Below, one piece after another: positions 33,742 to 38,608 of a DNA stretch of 38,608 nucleotides. Numbering within the stretch: position 1 is the stretch's first letter; each line of letters begins with the position of its first letter. Location: NCBI GenBank assembly GCA_026387475.1, contig JAPLLN010000050.1, positions 1 through 38,608 of the forward strand, written 5' to 3'. The position numbers were made by a program, and so were the translations under genes. The stretch is from Candidatus Omnitrophota bacterium (GTDB lineage Bacteria; Omnitrophota; Gorgyraeia; Gygaellales; Profunditerraquicolaceae). The notes under the pieces are model-generated. The model was not told where the DNA came from and did not search any database. It was given only the letters and a program-made list of their open reading frames with translations.

Positions 33742-35000
33742 TAGTCTTTCTCCTTTTTTGCCATCTGTTTAAACGCAAGCCTGGCAGCATCGATCGTGCG
33801 GATAATATCGCTTTTTTTGTGGCTAAAAGAAATGAAGTTAGCCTCAAATTCGGAAGGAGCAAGAAATATCCCCTTCCCAAGCATCAAACGGTAGAACGCA
33901 ACAAAATCTGCTTTCTTTTTGAATCTTAGGCTGAACATACTTTCATAGCTTGCCACATTTAAATCTATGCCGGATAAACCTGCCTCTCTGATCAGATTTG
34001 ATTTCAGATGATCAACAAGCTTCTTAAGCTGCGGATAACTGTTTTTAAGTTTGCGCAAAGCTCTTAATGTGCTTAAGCCTGACTGCATAACAACAGGGTT
34101 TCCGGAAAATGTGGATGCCTGGTAAACCTTACCCAAAGGGGCGAGATTATCCATAATTTTAGCTCTCCCTCCAAAAGCTCCGACAGGCAACCCTCCGCCG
34201 ATGATCTTGCCAAAGGTTATCAGATCAGGCGTGATCCCAAATTTTCCGGCAGCAGTCCCGTAATGGAACCTGAAACCCGTAATTACTTCATCAAAGATCA
34301 ATATCGCGCCGTGTTTTTTGGTGATCGCCCGGATTCTTTTCAAGAATTTAATATCCGGTGATATAACTCCGTAATTTCCTCCTACCGGTTCGACTATTAC
34401 CGCGGCAATTTGAGAGCCGAATTTGGCAAAAACCTTTTCTAAATATTTGCTATCTCCAAAAGGCGCAACTAAAGTATGCTTAATAAAATCTTTCGGCACT
34501 CCGGAGCTCGCAGGTATCTGTAATGTGGCTAAGCCCGAGCCGCTTTTGGCTAAAAGATAATCCGCGGAGCCGTGATAAGAATGTTCAAACTTTAAGATCT
34601 TGAGCCTACCGGTGTAGCCGCGGGCCAGGCGCACCGCCCCCATCACTGCTTCTGTTCCGGAATTAACAAATCGGATCTTATCAATAGACTTTACGGCCTT
34701 TTTTATCTCCTGGGATAATTCTATCTCTGTCTCACAGGTCAAACCAAAACTTAAACCCGCACCTATTTTTGCTCTTATATCCTTGACAACCCGGGGATGA
34801 GCATGGCCAAGAATAGCCGAGCCCCAGGAAAGGACATAATCGATGTATTTTCGGCCGTCGAGACCATAGAGGCCCGCGCCTTGGCCGCTTTTGATCAAAA
34901 TCGGCTCTCCGCCCACATAATTAAAACTGCGCACCGGGCTATCTACTCCGCCGACCAGGTTTTTATCGGCAACTTGCAATAAATCTTTCACTTTTGCCAT
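33741..35000 (-). CDS. hemL: Glutamate-1-semialdehyde 2,1-aminomutase
   Basis: The 419-residue PLP enzyme converts glutamate-1-semialdehyde to 5-aminolevulinate, the second step of the C5 tetrapyrrole route. Family segments are GGVDSPVRSFNYVGG near the N-terminus, SWGSAILGHAHP near residue 59, FDEVITGFRFHYG near residue 233 and the PLP lysine in ITFGKIIGGGLPVGAFGG near residue 263. It works with hemA in the same cluster. It overlaps the hemB remnant by 13 bases. Confidence 0.96.
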   Translation of the reverse strand: MAKVKDLLQVADKNLVGGVDSPVRSFNYVGGEPILIKSGQGAGLYGLDGRKYIDYVLSWGSAILGHAHPRVVKDIRAKIGAGLSFGLTCETEIELSQEIKKAVKSIDKIRFVNSGTEAVMGAVRLARGYTGRLKILKFEHSYHGSADYLLAKSGSGLATLQIPASSGVPKDFIKHTLVAPFGDSKYLEKVFAKFGSQIAAVIVEPVGGNYGVISPDIKFLKRIRAITKKHGAILIFDEVITGFRFHYGTAAGKFGITPDLITFGKIIGGGLPVGAFGGRAKIMDNLAPLGKVYQASTFSGNPVVMQSGLSTLRALRKLKNSYPQLKKLVDHLKSNLIREAGLSGIDLNVASYESMFSLRFKKKADFVAFYRLMLGKGIFLAPSEFEANFISFSHKKSDIIRTIDAARLAFKQMAKKEKD

Positions 35001-35658
35001 TTTGCGATATCCTTAGCGTGGTAGCTGATAATAAAATCAGCTCCCGCGCGCTTTATTGAAGTTATAATTTCCTTCACCATTTCTCTCTCATTCCACAAAC
35101 CCTGTTTTGCTCCGTATTTTACGAACGCGTATTCACCGCTTACATTATATGCAGCTGTCGGATAATCAAATTTGGTTTTTGCCTCCTTGATTATATCCAG
35201 ATAGCTAAGCGCAGGCTTGACCATCACCATATCCGCGCCCTCTTTGATATCCGTCTCGATCTCATCAAGCGCCTGCGAGGCCTTAGAATAATCTAACTGG
35301 TAAGCCGATCTATCCCCGAATGCCGGAGCGGAATTTGCGGCATTACGAAAGGGGCCGTAAAAATTAGAAGCGAACTTTGCGGAGTACCCTAATATCTTCA
35401 CCTTAGGTAACCCGTTTTTATCCAACGCCTTTCTTATTGCCTTAACCTGGCCTTTGGCTATAGCCGAAGGCGCTACCCAATCTACCCCTGCTTCAGCATG
35501 CCTCAATTATTTATCCCTAATGCGCGCGCCTCTTTGACATCGCTTAGCAGGCGATCAGGAGAAAATACGAAAACCCCGGGGAAATTATTAATTTCCTTCT
35601 TTAAATTTCTCCCGCTTTTTACAAAATAGGGATATATGAGCTTATTTAAACTTATCAT
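34988..35658 (-). pseudogene. hemB: Damaged porphobilinogen synthase (hemB)
   Basis: The gene is split into two frames. From an ATG at 35658 inside cobA, a 51-residue frame (with LIYPYFVKSGRNLKKEI and FSPDRLLSDVKEARALGI) matches the HemB N-terminal region and stops at 35503. The C-terminal frame, 172 residues from a TTG at 35506, carries RHAEAGVDWVAPSA, SAKFASNFYGPFRN and the catalytic MVKPALSYLD. Normal HemB is about 320 residues, so roughly 85 residues are missing at the junction. These include the CxCxxxxxGHC-type zinc cysteines. A frame change lies at the same point. Both catalytic lysine regions remain. It is either a deletion pseudogene or an assembly error. Confidence 0.85.
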
Positions 35659-36373
35659 CGCGTATCTTCTTCCCGTAATTGACTACTTCTCCTACAATAA
35701 AAACCGCCGGAGACTTAACTCTATATTGCTTTGTTTTATCAACGATATCTTTTAATGTACCCGGGATAATCCTCTCCTCCGGCGATGTCCCGCGCTCAAT
35801 GAATGCGCAGGGAGTATTTTTGCTTTTCCCGGAAGCGAGTATGGCCTCGACTACGTTCCTTATATTAGCTACTGCCATCAAATAGACCAGCGTGTCGCAA
35901 TCAGGTGCGTCGAGCTTATCCCCATTGCTTTTCCTTCCGGTAAGTACCGCTATTGATGAATACTTTCCTTTTCTGGTCAATGGGATACCAAAACTTTCCG
36001 GAGCGGAAAAAGCAGAGGTTATCCCCTGGATGATCTCAAAATCAATGCCTTTATTCTTTAAGTATAAAACTTCTTCGATACCGCGGCTAAAAACCAGAGG
36101 GTCTCCCCCCTTTAATCTTGCTACTATCTTGCCCTGCTTGGCAAATTTAGAAAGCAGTTTATTTATCTGCGCCTGCTCCAATAAATGCAGGCCGTCTGCC
36201 TTGCCGCAGCAGATGAGCTGCGCTTTTTTCTTGGCAAAACGCAAAAATTCAGCCGACGCCAGGAAGTCGTAAAGAATGACGTCTGCTTCTTTTATCTTTT
36301 TAAGGCCCTTGACGCTGATTAATTCCCAGTCCCCGGGCCCTGCTCCAATAATATAGACTTTACCTCTTGCCAT
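35642..36373 (-). CDS. cobA: Uroporphyrinogen-III C-methyltransferase
   Basis: The 243-residue SAM-dependent enzyme makes precorrin-2 from uroporphyrinogen III. The N-terminal VYIIGAGPGDWELISVKG and the central RLKGGDPLVFSRGIEE motif near residue 84 are diagnostic, with GITSAFSAPESFGIPLT near residue 116. It has no fused HemD domain. It precedes hemB (17-base overlap) and follows hemC (55-base overlap). In this cluster it serves siroheme synthesis for the sulfite reductase. Confidence 0.95.
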   Translation of the reverse strand: MARGKVYIIGAGPGDWELISVKGLKKIKEADVILYDFLASAEFLRFAKKKAQLICCGKADGLHLLEQAQINKLLSKFAKQGKIVARLKGGDPLVFSRGIEEVLYLKNKGIDFEIIQGITSAFSAPESFGIPLTRKGKYSSIAVLTGRKSNGDKLDAPDCDTLVYLMAVANIRNVVEAILASGKSKNTPCAFIERGTSPEERIIPGTLKDIVDKTKQYRVKSPAVFIVGEVVNYGKKIRDDKFK

Positions 36374-36984
36374 CTCTCCCTTTTTGCTACCAACGATAAA
36401 CTCCCTTGCCTTGGATGGGTCGGGAAATCATTTAAATTAAGGACTTCGGTTATTCTGTGCTCCAGCCCCAGCCGGATCAAGGCAGCGTGAGCAACGATCA
36501 AGCCGTCGAACTTACCGGCATCCATCAGGGCCAGGCGCTCCTGGACATTGCCCCTTACGTCTACGATCAACAAATCCGGGCGTATTTTGCGTAACTGCTC
36601 TTTCCTTCTTATGCTGCTGGTGCCGATCCGGCTATTCTTACTAATTCCGGACAACGGTAGATTAACTCTTGAAATAAAGCAATCATTGGGAGCAATAGAG
36701 GGCGTCTGGAAAACAACGTTCAATCCGCAAGGGGTAACTTCAGGCAGATCCTTGCTGGAATGTACCGCCAGGTCTATCTCATCTCTTAAAAGCGCCTCGT
36801 CTAATTCCCGGGTAAAAAAATCCAACCCCTCAACATCGGATAGCGGAGTAATGCGGTCTTTATCCCCCAGCGTAAGATAGGTCTTAACCTGAAATTCCGC
36901 ATGAGGAAACAACCTGCTTATTTCAGCGGCCTGACGTAAGGCTAACGGACTCGGCCGGCTCCCCAGTTTCAATACTCTTTTCAT
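36319..36984 (-). CDS. hemC: Short hydroxymethylbilane synthase
   Basis: From the ATG at 36984 the protein is 221 residues. It keeps LKLGSRPSPLALRQAAEI at the start, HSSKDLPEV near residue 74 and IGTSSIRRKEQL near residue 115, which bind the substrate and cofactor. The frame ends after HPRQGSLSLVAKRE, so the third domain with the cysteine that holds the dipyrromethane cofactor is missing (about 300 residues is usual). Short forms exist, to my recollection, in Chlamydiae. It overlaps hemA by 62 bases and cobA by 55 bases. The longer frame from 37080 reads inside hemA and is rejected. Confidence 0.85.
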   Translation of the reverse strand: MKRVLKLGSRPSPLALRQAAEISRLFPHAEFQVKTYLTLGDKDRITPLSDVEGLDFFTRELDEALLRDEIDLAVHSSKDLPEVTPCGLNVVFQTPSIAPNDCFISRVNLPLSGISKNSRIGTSSIRRKEQLRKIRPDLLIVDVRGNVQERLALMDAGKFDGLIVAHAALIRLGLEHRITEVLNLNDFPTHPRQGSLSLVAKRERWQEVKSILLEQGPGTGN

Positions 36985-37894
36985 ATATCTTAACCCTCTC
37001 CTCAACAAGGTATCCTGCCAAACAAAGCTTTTCCTGCATTGATTTATTATGCGCTTCAAAATACACAGTAAGATCGTCAAGATTTTTTAAGATAATCCCG
37101 TTTATATCTTTTGCCTGCGGCTCGATATCCCGGGGAACGGCTAAATCATAGATATAGAGCGGCTTCTCTCTTTTTAGAACGATCTGATTGAGCTGGTCTT
37201 TTCTTAAAATATAGTGCGGGCTGGCAGTAGCGCTGATCAAAATATCGACGCTGTCTAAGCCCTGCGTCAAATCCTCGAAACTTATAGTATTACTTTGCGA
37301 GGAAGCCGCTAATTCTAAAGCGCGCCCCCTATTCTTACGGGAGACAAAGAACAGCTCAATATTACCCGGTTTATCTTTTGCCAGAAGTTCGGCGATCTTT
37401 CCCGTACCTACAACGATTGCTTTTAAATTGCCGTTTTCAGGAACGTATTTTTCTATATCTTTATACAAGAAGCTAGCTACATTATTAAAATCCATGTTCA
37501 ATCCGGCCTGCTCACGAATATTTAAGGCTTCCGAATAAGCCCTCTCCCAAATAGCTGATAAACCTGCGGGCAAATTACTAATCCATGCATTAAGCTGACC
37601 TAGGATCTGGGTTTCGCCCCTTAATTGAGATTCAAGTCCGGATGCTAAACGCAGGGCATGGCGGAAAACTTCAGCATTACCTGAAATAAAATGCCAGCCT
37701 TGCGGTATTTTAGGGAATGCGGAAACTTTTTTACCTGCACCGTAAATCTCAATACGGTTGCAGGTCGAAAGTAACGCTGTTTCCCGGAAAATTACGCCTA
37801 AAGAAAAAAATATATCCTTACGCTTCTTATAAGACTCTTCGCGTAAAGCTATATCAGCCCTTTGATGGTCTAAACCGACAAGATAAAAACCCAT
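36923..37894 (-). CDS. hemA: Glutamyl-tRNA reductase, short form
   Basis: The 323-residue protein reduces glutamyl-tRNA to glutamate-1-semialdehyde. The catalytic cysteine is in LLSTCNRIEIY near residue 42, RGETQILGQL lies near residue 92 and the NADPH-binding VVGTGKIAELL near residue 163. It stops near the end of the NADPH domain plus a short helix, so most of the C-terminal dimerisation domain of 420-residue enzymes is absent. It overlaps the SirC-like gene by 41 bases and hemC by 62 bases. The core active site is intact, so function is likely. Confidence 0.9.
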   Translation of the reverse strand: MGFYLVGLDHQRADIALREESYKKRKDIFFSLGVIFRETALLSTCNRIEIYGAGKKVSAFPKIPQGWHFISGNAEVFRHALRLASGLESQLRGETQILGQLNAWISNLPAGLSAIWERAYSEALNIREQAGLNMDFNNVASFLYKDIEKYVPENGNLKAIVVGTGKIAELLAKDKPGNIELFFVSRKNRGRALELAASSQSNTISFEDLTQGLDSVDILISATASPHYILRKDQLNQIVLKREKPLYIYDLAVPRDIEPQAKDINGIILKNLDDLTVYFEAHNKSMQEKLCLAGYLVEERVKIYEKSIETGEPAESVSLTSGR

Positions 37895-38339
37895 TCCAAT
37901 TCCCCTTAATATAATTTTTTAAATCCCGCGACAATACCGGATCGCGTCCATCAGTATAAACAGCAACAATGGCCTTCCCGCTCTTAAACACCGCCGGAGA
38001 AATAAACGTGCTCAAAGCTGGCTTATCCACTACGTTCACCAATATCCCCTTAGCCTTCGCCCACTGACTTACTTTACTATTCACAATAAGGTCATCCGTA
38101 GCCGCGATCACTAAGCCACTCCCTGATAGATCCGATCTACGTACTTTCCGGCATATCCATTTTATTTTCCTGCTCTTAGCTAACCGTTTTAAGTTGGACG
38201 TGAGAGAGGGAGATACAATTTTTACCGCTCCACCTGCTTGAAGCAGGCTTAATGCCTTACGCTGCGCGACTAATCCTCCACCTACAATAAGTGTTTTGCT
38301 GCCGCTGATATTCAACGCAACAGGATAATATCTTTTCAT
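37854..38339 (-). CDS. Precorrin-2 dehydrogenase, SirC/CysG N-terminal type
   Basis: The protein, 161 residues from the ATG at 38339, oxidises precorrin-2 to sirohydrochlorin and may chelate iron. The NAD-binding TLIVGGGLVAQRKALSLL lies near residue 16, and the conserved aspartate segment NVVDKPALSTFISPAVF near residue 107, followed by DPVLSRDLK. It is shorter than usual (about 200), lacking the end of the dimerisation region. The ATG overlaps the cysK stop as TGATG; a GTG at 38342 is an alternative. Confidence 0.88.
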   Translation of the reverse strand: MKRYYPVALNISGSKTLIVGGGLVAQRKALSLLQAGGAVKIVSPSLTSNLKRLAKSRKIKWICRKVRRSDLSGSGLVIAATDDLIVNSKVSQWAKAKGILVNVVDKPALSTFISPAVFKSGKAIVAVYTDGRDPVLSRDLKNYIKGNWNGFLSCRFRPSKG

Positions 38340-38608
38340 CACGCCTCAAAATACTGCTGAACGGAGAAATATCTTTCTCCGGTGTCAGGAAGCACTGTGA
38401 CTACGGTTTTACCTTTTCCCAGGCCTTGTCCAACCTTCAGTGCCGCCCAGACTGCCGCGCCGCTTGATATACCCACAAATAGCCCTTCTTCTTTTGCTAA
38501 ACGGCGGGCATACGCGAACGCATCCCTGTCTTCTACCGTAATTACCTCATCTATGATCGAACGATTTAAGATTTCCGGGATAAAACCCGCTCCGATCCCT
38601 TGTATTTT
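38339..38608 (-). CDS. Second cysteine synthase, C-terminal part (5' end outside window)
   Basis: Reading from the right edge to the stop at 38339 gives about 89 residues closely similar to the C-terminus of the cysK at 30638-31573. Shared segments include [14 protein letters not shown], the PLP-phosphate region [14 protein letters not shown] and the terminal [12 protein letters not shown]. It is the first gene seen in the supercluster. Specificity for O-acetylserine or another acceptor cannot be judged without the N-terminal part. The stop overlaps the SirC-like start. Confidence 0.9.
   Translation of the reverse strand, partial: KIQGIGAGFIPEILNRSIIDEVITVEDRDAFAYARRLAKEEGLFVGISSGAAVWAALKVGQGLGKGKTVVTVLPDTGERYFSVQQYFEA

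Noticed and set aside
36985-37080. Longer hemC start at 37080
   Set aside because: The added residues are an out-of-frame reading of hemA and do not match HemC, whose family start is at 36984.

Overview
The window is 38.6 kb of tightly packed bacterial DNA in which every gene I can support lies on the minus strand, so transcription runs from high to low coordinates. The outer-membrane proteins (a TolC-type channel and a TonB-dependent receptor), UppP and the HlyD/TolC pump show a diderm. A group 4 NiFe hydrogenase, radical-SAM ThiH, [4Fe-4S] NadA and a small siroheme sulfite reductase suggest an anaerobe. Short HemA and HemC forms recall the PVC group, so an uncultivated lineage such as Omnitrophota is a reasonable guess, but it cannot be proven from this sequence.

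Layout in the direction of transcription. (1) 38608-23077 is a sulfur and cofactor supercluster: cysK (partial), a siroheme block (SirC-like, hemA, hemC, cobA, a damaged hemB, hemL), a small sulfite reductase, metY, a second cysK, metX, metW, thiS-thiG-thiH-thiF, nfu, larE, a cysteine desulfurase and birA. Most junctions overlap or are a few bases apart. Together the genes make siroheme, reduce sulfite to sulfide, fix sulfide into cysteine and homocysteine, and pass sulfur to thiamin and other cofactors. (2) 23018-21219 is a TonB-dependent receptor. Its consensus promoter is overlapped by an inverted repeat that matches the BirA (biotin) operator, pointing to biotin as the ligand. (3) 21162-19733 holds a small alpha-beta barrel protein, a cold-shock gene with a long leader containing an intrinsic terminator, a 79-bp multi-stem palindrome and an ORF6N-domain gene. 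(4) 19714-14133 starts with a fluoride riboswitch and continues crcB, DUF190, mnmA, nadA, rluA-family, uppP, pfkB-family and yqeY. (5) 14125-7695 is an efflux operon (TolC, HlyD, two ATPases, two permeases). Its first gene is an in-frame fusion of a winged-helix DNA-binding domain to a TolC protein, and three operator-like palindromes at exact 21-bp spacing cover its promoter. (6) 7676-1 is a membrane-bound group 4 NiFe hydrogenase operon with a sulfhydrogenase-type beta/gamma flavin and iron-sulfur module, a polyferredoxin and an embedded PhoU-domain gene; it runs off the left edge inside an antiporter-like subunit.

The strongest candidates for something undescribed are the winged-helix/TolC fusion with its phased operator array, the BirA-controlled and apparently leaderless receptor, and the hydrogenase operon carrying PhoU and a NAD(P)H-type module. 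No gap exceeds 300 bases. I saw no tRNA, rRNA, CRISPR array or insertion sequence.
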